From positions 6,972,033 to 7,036,032 of the forward strand of contig NC_063013.1 of assembly GCF_020509005.1 (NCBI RefSeq): a DNA stretch of 64,000 nt, given 5' to 3'. This DNA comes from Fulvia fulva. Its lineage: Eukaryota > Ascomycota > Dothideomycetes > Mycosphaerellales > Mycosphaerellaceae. Positions 44,493 to 56,630 of this stretch are shown piece after piece. The position numbers were made by a program, and so were the translations under genes. The first letter of the stretch is position 1. Each line of letters opens with the position of its first letter. The notes under the pieces are model-generated. The model saw only the letters and a program-made list of their open reading frames with translations. It was not told where the DNA came from and did no database searches.

Positions 44493-45831
44493 CTATTCTA
44501 TACTAGAAGCCTTAGCAGGATCTAAGCCACTACTTTGGAACATATATACCTTGTTTTATTACATCCAATTTATTATAGATTTATACTAAGAGAAGATAGA
44601 GGAGAAGGGAGGCAAAATCCTAATTCTTAGGAGGGACAATTAGAAGAGATAGTTCAAGCTTTAAAGATATAAGATAGAGAGCTAATCAGCATTCTTTGCA
44701 ATTAATGACCTAATATAAGTGTCTTTTGACAACATTAAGGGCAAGACTCTAAAACTCTAAGAAGAGGCTATAACTAAAGAGATCCTTAATACGCTAATAT
44801 AGACAAGACATAATATAGTATACAACTTCAGTATCCTTAGTAGGATCATAGAAGAAGATGAATTTGAGCTTGAGGGCTTATATAAATCTAGAAGAGCTGC
44901 TAAGAAGTAGGTGTATCTCTAGAACAAGTATAGCTAGGTACTACTAACCTATATATATAAGCTTATAAAGCAGTTTGTGACCTTTAAGATAAGTAAAGAG
45001 TTCACTATCAGATCTATATAGACACACCTAGTTTCTCTTAAAAAAAGGATTGCTAATATTGACCTAGAGGGTTAGTATTATAGGAAAGCTAATATAAGGA
45101 TGACCTAGCTCTTAAGCTCACTACTACCTGACTACTATATAGCTAGGGATACTATTATAGCTTAGCTAAAGATAGATTATAAAAGGACCTTAAAGATCCT
45201 TAAAGCTCAAGAAGCTAGGTTAAATCCCTCTAAGGCTAAGTATAGTATAGTAGCTACCTAGGTCAAGCCCTTAGGTCTAGTAAGACTACTCTCCTACCTT
45301 CTCTATAAGAAGGATCATCTAATTAAGGACTGCCCTAGTCTACCTAAGGCAAGAAAGGTCCTTAGATCTTATTCCTAACTACTATCTTCCTAGAATATAA
45401 CATATACTAAGAAGAAGAGAACTCTACTACCTACTTTAAGGAGGACACTAAGAGAGAAGTCCTCTATAGAAGAACTTAAGAAAATGGTGAAGAAACTTAG
45501 CTCTAATATACTGTTACTCTAGAAGAACTAGGCCTTGTCTTATACCTCTAAAGTAAAGAAGACTAGAAAAGGTTTTTCCGCCTAAGAGTCACGTGACTTA
45601 TGTAGCTCATCCCTAGAGACAATGTCTAATAATAATAAGTATAATGAAGTGGCTTACTTAACTGTAGAAGTCTAAGGCAAGTTCCCCTCGTTAGAGTAGT
45701 TACTTAACTCCTATACTTCATCCTATATAACTGACTAAAGCTACCTCTTTAGATCTATAACTCCCTTAATATGGAAGAAACAGATCAAAGTAGGAGGTAG
45801 GTTTTTATTAGCTACTTATATTAGGAATGTA

Positions 45832-46517
45832 AGGCTAAGACCTAAAGCCTAGCGGAACAGATAGCGAGCTACCTATAGGAGTAGGACTAGAAAAGGAAGC
45901 CCCCTAAGACAATAGGCCCGATAGCGCTCCGAGCCTTCTAGAGACACAATTACCAGCTATATAGGGACCTGACAAGGGCCGAGGCAAGCATAGCGATCCA
46001 AATCAGGTCCGAATATATTAGGTTAAGGGCCTACCTATTTAGAAGACGCGTACTAGACATCTATAGCCTAGCCTACCAGTGTGGCTACCTATCGCAAAAC
46101 CCTGAACATATGCTACTACGATGCCCGTAGTAGGCGAGAGGCAGAGGAAATTGGAGGCACTAAGCGGGAAGGAGAGACTATAAGTCAATTATTAGGGACA
46201 AAGGCAATATTCGCCGAATCTCTCGGTAGATACTATAGTAGGGATACCTCTAGTAGTTTAGCCTCGCTAGCGAGACGGAGGAGTGGATAGACAAGAGGCG
46301 GAAGCTAGGGGGTGGCAGATAGGGTAGTCATTAGGGTAGGCCTATGACACTAGCGTACCCCTAACAAGGGAAAATTAAGACAACAACTAGGAGGAAAAGA
46401 CAGGCGGGAAGGAGGAGGGGTTTTCACTAACACGGTTTCCCCTCTATATATACGAAAACAAGATAGCATAGCTACATAGGCCAAAGGGCACTACAACAGC
46501 TTAATGAAATATCTATC
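45832..46517 (+). mobile_element. LINE-3, 5'-truncated and RIP-damaged
   Basis: It is flanked by a 15-bp duplication TATATTAGGAATGTA (45817-45831 and 46518-46532). It holds only the ORF2 C-terminal end. Near 46070-46130 it reads YQCGYLSQNPEHMLLRCP, matching the zinc-type motif of LINE-1 and LINE-2. The 3' UTR has GGGGTTTTCAC...GGTTTCC and a short ATCT tail. Stops are TAG at Trp positions, so it is older than LINE-1 and LINE-2. Confidence 0.85.
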
Positions 46518-48116
46518 TATATTAGGAATGTAGAGATGAGTAGGAGAGCTAGTAGAAAAGTTGTTTTAGAAGATGTCCTACTTATACCTAAGCTAGGAGT
46601 AAACCTAGTTTCATAGAACTAGTTTAGTAAGCAGTTTGGTGTTTAACCTCTATCATTTTCTCTTATTTCCCCCTCTAGTAAGACTGTTGTCTACACAAAG
46701 CTCCTTAGGGGGGGTTCTATTCATTAATGAGATTTCTCCTCTCCTATAAGAACGGGCACATTACTCATTATATGTACTACTAATAGAGAATGCCTTTGTG
46801 ACTGCTTAATTAGAGACCGACCTAAAGTAGTAGGAGCTTTAGTATAGAAGATTTGTATACTTTAGGAAGAATTTGCTCTAGAATCTTTATAAGGTAATAG
46901 ACTTAAAAGAACCTATTCCTATCCCTAAGGATAGCTTTCACTAGTATAGAGTATGTTTAAGAGTAAAGATAAAGAAGTACAAAGGCAAAGTTATAGAGAG
47001 AAGACCTAAAAGACTTGCCCCTATATCTATTGATATATATGGCCTACTACTAATCTTAAGACTAGGATTCAAATACTAGCTTAAGATTATTAACAACTTC
47101 TCTAGGAAGAAGTAGACCTTTCCTCTTAGGAAAAGAGAAGATGCTCTAGTTGCTCTCTAGAACTAGAAGATTAAAGTAGAGAGGAAATTATTAGCGCAGC
47201 TGAAAGTAGTAAGGCTTAATAATACAAAAGAACTTATTACATTAGTAAAGTAGTAGGAGAAGGATTTAGGGATTAGGCTCGAGCCGACTAAGGTATACAA
47301 CTCTCTATAGAATGGACTAGTTAAGAGGTCAATACAAACCTTAGAGGACTCTATAAGGGCAATGCTTAAAGAGGCTAAAATGCCGGTTGAATTTTGGCCT
47401 AAAGCACTAGAGGCCCAAACTTATATAAGGAACAAACTACTAAATGGCCTAGATTACGATAGGTTCAAGGTCTTACTAGATAAGGCTTTTAATAGTATCA
47501 AACCGACTATCAACTATTTGAAAGTTTAGGGATGCAAAGCTGTTGTCTATATAGACATAAGATCCTAACCTTAATAGGCAAGAAGTGACAAGCTAATAAA
47601 TAGGGGTAAAGAAGTAGTGTTTATTAGGTATATTAAAAACATAGCTAAAGCCTAGCTCTTTTAGGAACTAGACATAAGAGCTGTTAAACAACACATATAT
47701 ACAGACTTCTTTAAGGACTAGCCTAGAGGTGATATAGGTTTTAATGTTCTAACATTGAATCTACTAAGTAGTATACTAGCTAGGAAGCCCTTAGAAAGGC
47801 CGAGGAAGAACGTATCCTTAGGACAATCTACCTACTATTTAGGCGTCTATTAAAGCACCCCCGAAACAGATTAGCTAATTAAGAGCCCTAAAGTCGCTTA
47901 GCCGAGAAAGCTGTTTATATAGATAGATAGATGATTCATTTACCCGTTGTGGTGCCCTCCGGCCCATGCGGGTTTATGTCTATATATGTTACTGCATAAG
48001 GTAGGAAACCTATTCCTAGGTAAAAACCTCCTCTCCTTCTCTAATAGCTTCCTTGCCATGAGTTCTCAGTTTTCCTTCCATTAGGGTGCACTAGTGTCAT
48101 GGTGGTTAGCCTCTGA

Positions 48117-51100
48117 CTACCTTGTCTGCAACCCTAGAGTTGTCCCCCTCTTCCTGCTCTCCTCCTCCTTCTTTCTCTCCTCAATCCATCTCTCTGTTTC
48201 CCTAGTAAGAGAGAACTGCTCCAAAAATCCTTGGTGGATGATCCACCTTGTAATTCTCTGGAGGTCTCCCTTATTGCTGATCATGGCTTGGAAGTTTCTG
48301 TTCCTTGCCCTTGCCCTCCATTCACCTCTCCCTGTACTCCATTCTTTGCAAACCAGAAGTCTATGTTCGACATTCTGGGACAGGTAGCCGCATGGGCAAC
48401 TCTTGTCTTCGATACCTGGGACTTTTCTCTGATGCAGGTATGCCCTGACTCCGATGTGTTCAGAGCGGATTTGTATTGCTATGCTTGCTTCTGACCTGGT
48501 CAGGTCTGAGTACAGTAGGTAGTTGTGGCTACCAAACTGTTGGAGTGCCTTTGGGGTTCCTGGCCTCTGTGGGGTTCTTGTCCATTCAGTCTTCCAGAGG
48601 AGTCCTGCCATCCTTTCAGCTAGAGACTGTTGCTTCTTCCCTTGGCTGGCTGCTGATCCTCTCCCTTGAGCCCTTCTGTCCTGTTCCTGCTGGGCTAGGT
48701 GCAGCTGTTCTGTTAGTTCTTTGAACTTCTGCAGGTCCTGCTGCTTCTGTGGGGCTGGATTGGGTCTTGCTTGTCTGTGCCTTCTTGTGCACTGGCTCCT
48801 GATTTTGTTGACTGCCTTCTGGATTACTAGCTGGGCTGGGTATGCAGACGTCTTTCCTGCATACTGGTATCTCAACCCTTGAAGGTAGAGCTTGGCTGGT
48901 GGGGAGCCAGACTCCATTTCGACCACCCTTGTTGGAGTTGACTTGTATGCTCCAAGCACCTTTTTCAGACAGGAGGCTTGGGCTCTGCTGATGGGATCTG
49001 CAATTCTCTTTGGGATCTTGTCTTGGGCTGACCAGATCTGTGCTCCATATAGCATGGCTGGCTTCACAATGGCCTTGTACATAACCTTTGCTTTCGCAAA
49101 TGTGGCTCCCCATGTGGAGGCTGTAAGCCTGTCAATTGATTGCCTGTTGTTGTCTGCTCTTGCCTGTGCTTTCTTGACCTGTGGTCCCCAGCTGAGCTTT
49201 GGATCCATCCATATTCCTAGCACCCTTAATTCACTTGAGGGTTCTGTTGTGTGTCCCTGAATAGTGATTGGGGCTTGCATATTGTGTCTGTTTCTGGCTC
49301 TACTGAAGTGGATGAGTTGATACTTCTCTGGGGCAAATCTGGCTCCATGTTTCCTGGCCCATTCCTCACATTCCTTGTGTTTCTTCTGCAAGATTCTGCA
49401 GTTCTCTTCTGTGCTGTCTGACCAGGCTAGGATGTTTGTGTCATCTACAAACCCTGAGGCTGATGTGTTTCTGGAGTTTAGCTTTGCTAGCAGGTCTGCC
49501 ATAAAGAGGAGAAACAGGATTGGAGACATTGTTGATCCCTGTGGGATTCCTGTCTCTGTAGGCATGCTGTCAGATTTGTATCTGCCCAGTCTTAGTCTTG
49601 TGGTTCTGCCTCTGAGGAAGGACTGGATAAACTGGACTGTCCAGTTAGGGATAGCCTTCTGTTTCAGGATGTGGATCAGCCTCTGGTGTGAGACATTGTC
49701 AAAGGCTCCTGATATGTCTAGTGAGAGGAGTGTGGCTGCTTTGTTGTTCCCAAAGTGCCATAGGGTCTTGATCTGCTCTGTGATAAGTTCCACAGCTGTT
49801 AGTGTTGATCTTTGTTTCCTGCCTCCCATCTGTTCTTCAGGAAGGATTCCATGTTCTTCAGCTAGGTTTGTCAGCCTTTCTGCTATGATCTTTTCCAGGA
49901 GTTTGCCTAGTGTGTTGAGCAAGGCAATAGGTCTGTATGCCTTTAGCTTTGTGTAGTCCTCTTTCTGTGGTTTTCTCAAGACCACAGTCAGTGACTCCTT
50001 GAAGTGTTTAGGGCAGTGTCCTTGGGCCATGCACTGTGAAAAGATGTTTGACAGTGCAGGGGAGATCTGGTCCTTGCATGTCTTAATGAACAAGTTTGGA
50101 ATCCCATCTGGTCCTGGGGCCTTGTTTCCTGAGAGTGTCTTAATGATGCTCTTGATCTCTCCCTCTCCCACTGTGCAGGATTGCTCTAGTGGTGTTGGAT
50201 ACACACTGCCCTCCAGATCCTGCAGGTCAGCTTCTACCTGTGTGCCAAAGAAATGTTTCCCCAATGCCTGTGCCTTTCCTGGGAGAGTGTGTTGGATTAC
50301 TCCTTCCTGGTCTTCAATGTTTGGAAACTGGGGCAGCATGTTTCTGTCCTGTGTGGGTTGTCTTGCCCACTTTGCTAGTTTCCACATCTTCTCAGGATTC
50401 TGGGTAATGGATCCAACTGTTGACCTCCACTCCAGCATCTTGTCCCTCTTGATCTGGGCCTTCTTGTCTCTGGTTGCCTGGTTGTATCTGTCCCATGCTT
50501 CCTGGGAGTGGCTCTGGGTAAGGGCTCTCCTGGCCTGCCTGGCTGCCTTGACCTTCTCTGAGCATTCCTTTGTCCAGAATGGCTTCTGGTACAGTGACTG
50601 TTTCTCTTCTCTGGTGTGGGCTGCCGCAGTTTCCTGCATTGTTCTAACCAGTTCTGCCACTGCTTGGTCTATGTCTAAGGCTGTTTCCAGTCTCCTGGTC
50701 TCTAGTCCAGCTAGCTTCTGTTCCAGGTCTTGTCTGATCTGTTCCCAGTTGGCTGCCTTCTAGGCCAGCTGAGGTTCTAGGTCTCCTTCCTGCTGTGTCT
50801 GTGTTTCAAACTCCACCTGAATTGGGAGGTGATCTGATGAGGACTCCAAGTCCTGGTTAACCCAGCATCTGGTGACCTTCTGCTGCAGGTCATGTGATGC
50901 AAAGCACAGGTCAATGGTGCTTGAGCTTGCTCTCTGTGACCAGGTAGTTAGGCCCTTTGGGGTAACTAGGTGCATGTTGTTGCTTTGGGTAGTGGAGAGG
51001 AGTCTGTTAGCTAGGAAGTGATGGGCAGGTGCAAAGTCTGATCCCCATGTAGGATGGTGCAAGTTGAAGTCTCCCAGCACGATGTGTTGGGAGTCACTCT

Positions 51101-51503
51101 GCAGGATGTCTGGCAGCTGTTGTAGTGTGCCCAGCTGGGTGCTGCTTCTGGAGCTGGGGGGTGGGTTGTATACACTATGGATGTGGATGCTGCCTTGGTT
51201 GGTGTTGAGTCTGACTGAGGTGATGTCTCCCCCTTCCTGTTGGATTTGTTCCCAGCTGTCTGTTGCCATCTCTTTGCTGATGTACATGCATGTTCTAGGG
51301 GTGCCTTGTTTGGCTAGGAGTGTGTGATACCTTGGGTCGTTAGCAGTAGATGGTCTGTTAGATTTGCTGTTGATCCAAGGTTCCTGGACTGCAATAACTA
51401 GGTGTTTCTTTGGGTCCAGTGCTTGGAGAAAGCTTCTCTGGACCTTGTGCTGGCTTTTGTTGACGTTGTACTGGATAGTGGTAAGATTAGGTGTCTCAAT
51501 CAT
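48117..51503 (-). pseudogene. LINE-2 ORF2 (endonuclease and reverse transcriptase) with a single TAG
   Basis: The ATG (51503-51501) overlaps the ORF1 stop as ATGA, suggesting termination-reinitiation. The APE-type endonuclease is whole: TIQYNVNKS, VIAVQEPWI, GDFNLHHPTWG and SSDHLPIQ. A TAG at 50762-50760 follows EPQLA, and the same frame continues KAANWEQIRQDL without any other stop to 48117. LINE-1 is open at this point, and a Trp is likely in the active form (TGG to TAG). Reverse transcriptase: KAPGPDGIPNLFIK, YRPIALLNTLGKLLEK, GIPQGSTMSPILF and FVDDTNILAWS. C-terminal CPCGYLSQNVEHRLLVC. Total about 1128 codons. Confidence 0.88.
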
Positions 51504-52759
51504 GACTCATCCATGCTGGTCTCCTGCTGGTCTTCTCGTGCTTCCTGCTGCTGGCTGCTATTTGGGATTGTGGTAAGGTTGAGCCTGCTTTGTGACGGGT
51601 CTCTTCCTGCAACCACAATTGATTTTGGTCTACCCATAGCAGGGTGGCCTTGGGCCTGTGTGGTCTCTTCTGTTCTGCCTCTTTTCAGAGGGTTGTAGAC
51701 AGTCCTTAGGGGTTCTTGGGTGATTGTCCCTGTCTGGAATCTGATAGGGGTGTTGATCCTGGCTTCTCTTGCCCTCCTCTTTGCCTCAATCCTAGCTGTG
51801 CAGTCTTGGGACCAGGAAGGGTGTTTCTTTCCACAGCATGCACATCTGGCTTCACTCTTTGGGGCTGTGCAATTCTGTACTTTGTGGCTACCAGCACAGT
51901 GGGAACAAGTGTCCTTTTGGCTTGGGCATCTAGTAGAGATATGACCATACTGTTGGCACTTGAAGCATTGCAGTAGTCTGTGGGTGCTTCTATGGATTTC
52001 TGTGTCCATTCTTTCGCATTCCCAGAAGATGCCCTTGTCAAGCACGGTGTTTGCCTGTTCTACAGTGCCTATCCAGAGCACTAGAGAAGACTCTCTCTTT
52101 GTGTCCTTTGTCTTTCTGTTGACCCATGCTGCTTTTGTGATCTGTAGCCCTGGGCATACAGCCTGGTTCTGGTCCTGCAGCCTCTTAAGGTCTCCTTCAA
52201 TGTCAAACTCTGTGGTCATCCCATGGGCAATAACCATATTTTGTTGGTGTGAGACCTTAGCCGTCTTGCCTAGTTTGACTGTCCACTCCTTCTGTGTCTC
52301 TAGCCTCTTCCTGTCTTGCTCCTGTGCTGTGAACAGCTTAAGGACACCTCCCTTCTCTTTCCTGGCTCCAATGATGCCTTGTATCCCAATCTTCTGTATG
52401 ATCTCCTTGCCTGACAGGCCCTCAATCTCTTTCTGCTCTTGCTGGTCGGAAATGTAGACCTTGATAGCTGTTTTCTGGGGGGGAGGGTTTTGGGATGCAA
52501 CTGCTGCCCAGGTTGGTTGGCTTAGTTTCTGGCCTTCCTGTGTCCTCTTCTTTGCTGCTGCTGCTACTGTCCTGTTAATGATCTGTCCTGTTTGGCTCCT
52601 TAGTGCCTTTAGCCCTCCAAGGAGCTCCAAAATCATCCCCTTAAGTGCTCTTTCTGGGTGCTCGCCATCTCCTGCCATTGCCATTGTTTCTGCCTTCCTG
52701 CAGACCTCCTTCCACTCGTTACTCTCCTGCTCCTGGTCGTTTCCTGCGATCGCTATCAT
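51500..52759 (-). CDS. LINE-2 ORF1, Gag-like RNA-binding protein with three zinc knuckles
   Basis: 419 residues from the ATG at 52759. The N-terminal half is charged and probably coiled. From about residue 265 three Cys/His knuckles follow: CFKCQQYGHISTRC, CSHCAGSHKVQNC and CACCGKKHPSWSQDC. Such proteins coat LINE RNA in the ribonucleoprotein used for target-primed reverse transcription. The stop codon overlaps the ORF2 start by four bases (ATGA, 51500-51503). Intact. Confidence 0.88.
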   Translation of the reverse strand: MIAIAGNDQEQESNEWKEVCRKAETMAMAGDGEHPERALKGMILELLGGLKALRSQTGQIINRTVAAAAKKRTQEGQKLSQPTWAAVASQNPPPQKTAIKVYISDQQEQKEIEGLSGKEIIQKIGIQGIIGARKEKGGVLKLFTAQEQDRKRLETQKEWTVKLGKTAKVSHQQNMVIAHGMTTEFDIEGDLKRLQDQNQAVCPGLQITKAAWVNRKTKDTKRESSLVLWIGTVEQANTVLDKGIFWECERMDTEIHRSTHRLLQCFKCQQYGHISTRCPSQKDTCSHCAGSHKVQNCTAPKSEARCACCGKKHPSWSQDCTARIEAKRRAREARINTPIRFQTGTITQEPLRTVYNPLKRGRTEETTQAQGHPAMGRPKSIVVAGRDPSQSRLNLTTIPNSSQQQEAREDQQETSMDES

Positions 52760-52784
52760 CGTGTCTCTCTAAGCTGTTTATATA

Positions 52785-54842
52785 ACTTCCCTAACCTCCG
52801 GAGAACGTAGGGGAATTTCAGAAAATCGATTAGCTAATTAAGAGAAGCTCCCTAGACCCCTAGGAAATAGACGTTACTAGGTCATAAGTAACGGTCCCTA
52901 AATTATCCCTTAGAAAGAGAAAGGCTGACTATAATGTTAAGGGCTATAACATAAAACAGAAAGCCCTAAAATCTATAGTCCCTAAGCCCGAGCTAACTAC
53001 TAAAGTAGGAGAAGTAATAGACCTCTTAGAGAACCTTACTACTTTTTACTAAGCTTTCTTTATAGCTATACAATTGGTAGACAGTTCAATACTATAGGAT
53101 AGCGAATTCCTAGAAGAAGTTAAGGAAATGGCCTTTGTAGTAACTATAGAAGCTATTATATACAAGCAAGAGGTCCTAATTCTAAGATCCTATAAGGATG
53201 CTATGAATAATAAGAAATAGGGACATCTTTAGAAGGAAGTAATCCAAAAGGAACTAGATACTCTATAGAGTAACAACACCTAGGAAAATTCTGTTCTACT
53301 AAAAGGAGCAAATCCAGTTATATTGAGATAGGTCTTTGATATTAAGAGAAGCATTAGTAGAGCTATTGAAAAGCTCAAGGCTAGACTAGTTATAAGGGGC
53401 TTCTTATAGAAGTTTAGTATTGACTTTATAGAGACATTTGCACCTATAGTAAGACAGGACACCCTTAGGGTATTTATAGCTATTATATATAAGAAGGATC
53501 TTCATCTTCACTAAGTAGATATGAACAATGCATTCACAGAAAGCACCCTCTATAAAGACATCTTTATGTTACTACTACTAGGAGTTGAGCTTCTACTAAA
53601 CATAGTGTTCAAAATCCTTAAAAGCTTATATAGACTTAAGTAAGCAGCTAGAGATTGGAATCAACTCTATGTGTCAAAGCTCAGAGAGATTGGATTCACA
53701 TAGTCAGAAGTAGATCTATGCCTACTTATCTATAAGAATAGGGAGATCATAATCCTTATATAAGTGGATGACATTCTAATTACTACACTAAAGTTAACAG
53801 ATGTTCTCTAGTTCAAAAGAGAACTTGGCAAGATCTTCAAGATCAAAGATCGAGGTAAACCTAAAAAGATCCTTAGCATAAGAGTCACAAGGGACAGGAA
53901 GAGAGGAATCTTGAAACTTGACTAAGGACACTTTATTAGGGATAGCCTAGCTAAGATGGGAATAAACTATAAGAAGGCAGCACCTACACACTCACCTATA
54001 GATAGCTATAAGGCCCTTAAACCTTCAAGCTATATAGATAAGAGGTGTAATAAGGCAGAGTACTAGAGTATTAATAGTACTTAGATATAGCTAGCAACAA
54101 TCACAAGGCTAGACATTGCTTTTGCCCTAGGAAGGATGAGCTTATTTGTAAGTGACCTATCCACCTACTACATAAAGGCTTTGAAGAAGATCACTAGGTA
54201 CCTAAGATTATACCCTGATCTAGGACTTCAGTTCTTAAAGTCTAGAAAAGGACACCTTATTAGATACTATAATTCTGATTATATAATAGACAAAGTAGAT
54301 AGAGTCTCAATCCTTAGGTATGTCTTCTTCCTCTATAGGGCACCAGTTTCTTAGATGAGTAAGAAGCAAAAGTCTGTAGTAACATCTATAATAGAGGCTA
54401 AATATATAGCTATAAATATATATATAAAGTAGTCCTAACTCCTAGCTTCACTACTAAGAGAAATGGATTGTCTAGAGTTAGTAGGAGACTGTTCCTATTA
54501 ACTAAGAATCACTAGAAACCAGGAGACTGTATCAAATTTAAGACTAGTCTAATTAAGAGGTGACAATTAAGCTGCCCTCATCCTAGTAAAAGATGTACAT
54601 GTTTATAACAAGTCGAAGCACATTGACATTGCCTATAACGCTATGAGGAAACTTTAGTAGAGGAGGCTTATTGCTATTAAGTATACCCTAACCTCTAAGA
54701 TAGTTATAGACGGGTTTATAAAACTAAAGACTAGTCTACACTTCTAGAGGTTTATAAGCTAGCTAAACCTGTTATAAAAAGGTCTAAGTACTATTGATAG
54801 GAAGTGAGCAGACTATAACCTCCTATACGAGATAAGTAGGAG
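52785..54842 (+). pseudogene. Copia-3 reverse transcriptase/RNase H, RIP-damaged
   Basis: From about 53330 the frame reads VFDIKRSISRAIEKLKARLV, TFAPIVRQDTLRVFIA, NNAFTEST and IVFKILKSLYRLK*AARDW, then VDDILI. RNase H remnants lie near 54270-54420 (YYNSDYIIDKVDRVSILRY). Stops are mostly TAG at former Trp/Gln. It begins after the LINE-2 duplication. Confidence 0.82.
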
Positions 54843-55077
54843 TATTAAGATGTAGCATCTTAAAGGGAGTCAACAATTAGGAAGTGATCTAGTAGCCTAA
54901 GGCATCTACGATAACTTAGCTTATAGGGAGATACCTTCTCTCCCCTTTAGCTTAGATAGACATCCAACACAATCAACATATTAGTTCCTAATATATTGCT
55001 ATATACTCGTGCTATTAGTTAGTTAAAGATTGATCTCTTACTCCGCTCCGCTACTATCTACCCGTACCTATTTAATA
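54843..55077 (+). repeat. Copia-3 3' LTR (235 bp)
   Basis: It starts TATTAAGATGTAGCATC and ends CCGTACCTATTTAATA. It is the reverse complement of 22491-22725. GTAGC follows at 55078-55082. Confidence 0.88.
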
Positions 55078-55082
55078 GTAGC

Positions 55083-56630
55083 GGCCCTTACGATAATAGG
55101 CCTTTATCTCTCGATATATCCGTTATAGTAGGACTTTAATCGCCGTATTATTGTTAGTAGTATTATCCGCGACAAAGAATCCGATCTTACCTTAGAGCCG
55201 GTACTCCTAGAATACCTCCTAAGGGCTAATACAATATTCTCGCCTATATAGTATAGACGACTAACTACTATAGTAAGCAAGGACGCGCCTAGTGACCTTA
55301 GGATAGCTTACGCGTAGGTGTATATACTTGCCGGTCTACGGGCCGTGAAATATATATAGTGATCCTAAAAGATAATAAATCTGAAATTCTTAGATTCCCG
55401 TATTTTCGCCTTATAGAGAGATTCTTCCTAAAACCCTACCTGATTAAAACCCTACCTTCCTACTAAGGTCGCCTTCTAGCTATATATGTCTTAGTAGTAC
55501 CCCTATATACCCCTACTACGTAATTAACCGTTAAAGGTTAACGAGATTCGACGCGCAGATTTCAGGGTCTAAAGGGGCCCTCGACTCGTTAATAATAGTC
55601 ACTACGTAGTCTTCTAAAGGCTAAGAGCTTAGTATAATGCTTGCCGCTACGGTAGATATAATAGCTATAAACACTTACAATAGAGTAATAGTTAGGCAAG
55701 GTCTAGACGTCGAAAGAGATATAAATATCGCTAAGGGTATATAGTGGCTCTACTACTAGCTAAGCCTTCCAATTCTCGTATTTATAGATAACCTACTTTC
55801 GAATCGTAGTACTAGCCTTCGGTAGATATATACCGATCTTAGATAATAAGCAAGATACTAGCTCTCGAAAGTAGGTATTCTCTACTATACGGAAGGCTAT
55901 ATAACAATATATAATCTACCGGATAAGTAGGCGCTTAAATTTATCGAACTTTTGAACTAGAGTAAAGTTAATAAAGGTCTACGACTACGAGCTCTCTTTA
56001 GGCTCTTTAATAACGGTAATAGGCTCACTACGCTTGTTTATCTAATAGCTCTAAAGATAGACAAGGAGACCTTAATCGCCGTTTATTATAGGTAGCGATT
56101 ACGGCCTATTCTCGAGCTTATAGTTATAGTAGTAATATACCCTTTTAAATCGCTATTACGTACTAACGCCTCTCTATAGGCCTATACTAGAGAGGTCTTC
56201 GTACGCCCTTTCTTTAGCTACTAGACGGCGTTCTTACGCGTTTACGCAATACTATCGATATTGAATTCGTCGAGCCGTAATTTAGCGTCGAACTTAGGGT
56301 TCTTAAGGTATAGAGTCACCTTCGTAGTATTCTTCGAAGGTAAGGTAAATAGCTATCGAAGGGCTAGTATATTAGCGGTAGTGAGGTGAATAGATAATAA
56401 GAAAGAGAGGTACGAGAACACATATAACACGCGTATTTACGCGACTCAGGCAATGCTATTTTAGTAGTGACCTACTACAGATAGCTATCCGACTAGAGCG
56501 TAGTAGATACCTTACTTAGATCTAGTTACCAGTGATAGTGAGGGGAGAATACCATACCACTACCACTAGCGACGACGGCGATACCGTACCTACTAACAAC
56601 CGCGTGGTAACCAGTATTAACCAATAGGAT
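55083..56630 (-). pseudogene. hAT transposase, N-terminal part, RIP-damaged
   Basis: Minus-strand reading gives ASTTIRK*VIYKYENWKA, SDIYISFDV*TLPNYYSIV, YRSGKHYTKLLAFRRLRSDY and then GKIGFFVADNTTNNNTAIKV, ending RKGRY at the Copia-3 insertion point. This is the usual order in fungal hAT transposases, where DN in FVADN is a conserved catalytic-core motif. The frame continues at 22726 in the inverted segment. TAG replaces several Trp codons. The remainder toward 56651 is 5' UTR and subterminal repeats (ACCATACC at 56551-56558 and 56631-56638). Confidence 0.82.

Larger units (their letters stand above)
47922..52770 (-). mobile_element. LINE-2, nearly intact full-length non-LTR retrotransposon (4849 bp)
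   Basis: It is flanked by the 14-bp duplication AAGCTGTTTATATA (47908-47921 and 52771-52784) and has an (ATCT)n tail (TAGATAGATAGATGAT on the plus strand at 47920-47935). Only 11 nt separate the 5' edge from the ORF1 ATG. CA and TG dinucleotides are abundant, so it has not been hit by RIP although it lies inside RIP-damaged Copia-3. ORF1 is intact; ORF2 has one in-frame TAG. Confidence 0.92.
44493..55077 (+). mobile_element. Copia-3 main body with LINE-2 and LINE-3 inside it
   Basis: This is a second Copia family, strongly RIP-damaged. Its body is 44493-45831, 46533-47921 and 52785-54842, with the 3' LTR at 54843-55077. The 5' end (LTR 22491-22725 and leader 22120-22490) was carried away by the inversion. 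The summed length is about 5.6 kb, normal for Copia. Motifs: protease NSYTSSYITD near 45706-45735 (the expected Asp and Cys changed), integrase about 46860-47560, RT from about 53330 (FDIKRSISRAIEKLKARLVI) with VDDILI near 53765-53785. TSD GTAGC at 55078-55082 matches 22726-22730. Confidence 0.85.

Noticed and set aside
46081..46290. 69-codon frame in LINE-3
   Set aside because: Out of frame with the recognisable ORF2 remnant; a by-product of the degraded sequence.
49999..50763. 254-codon plus-strand frame
   Set aside because: Antisense to LINE-2 ORF2, whose RT motifs are unmistakable on the minus strand.
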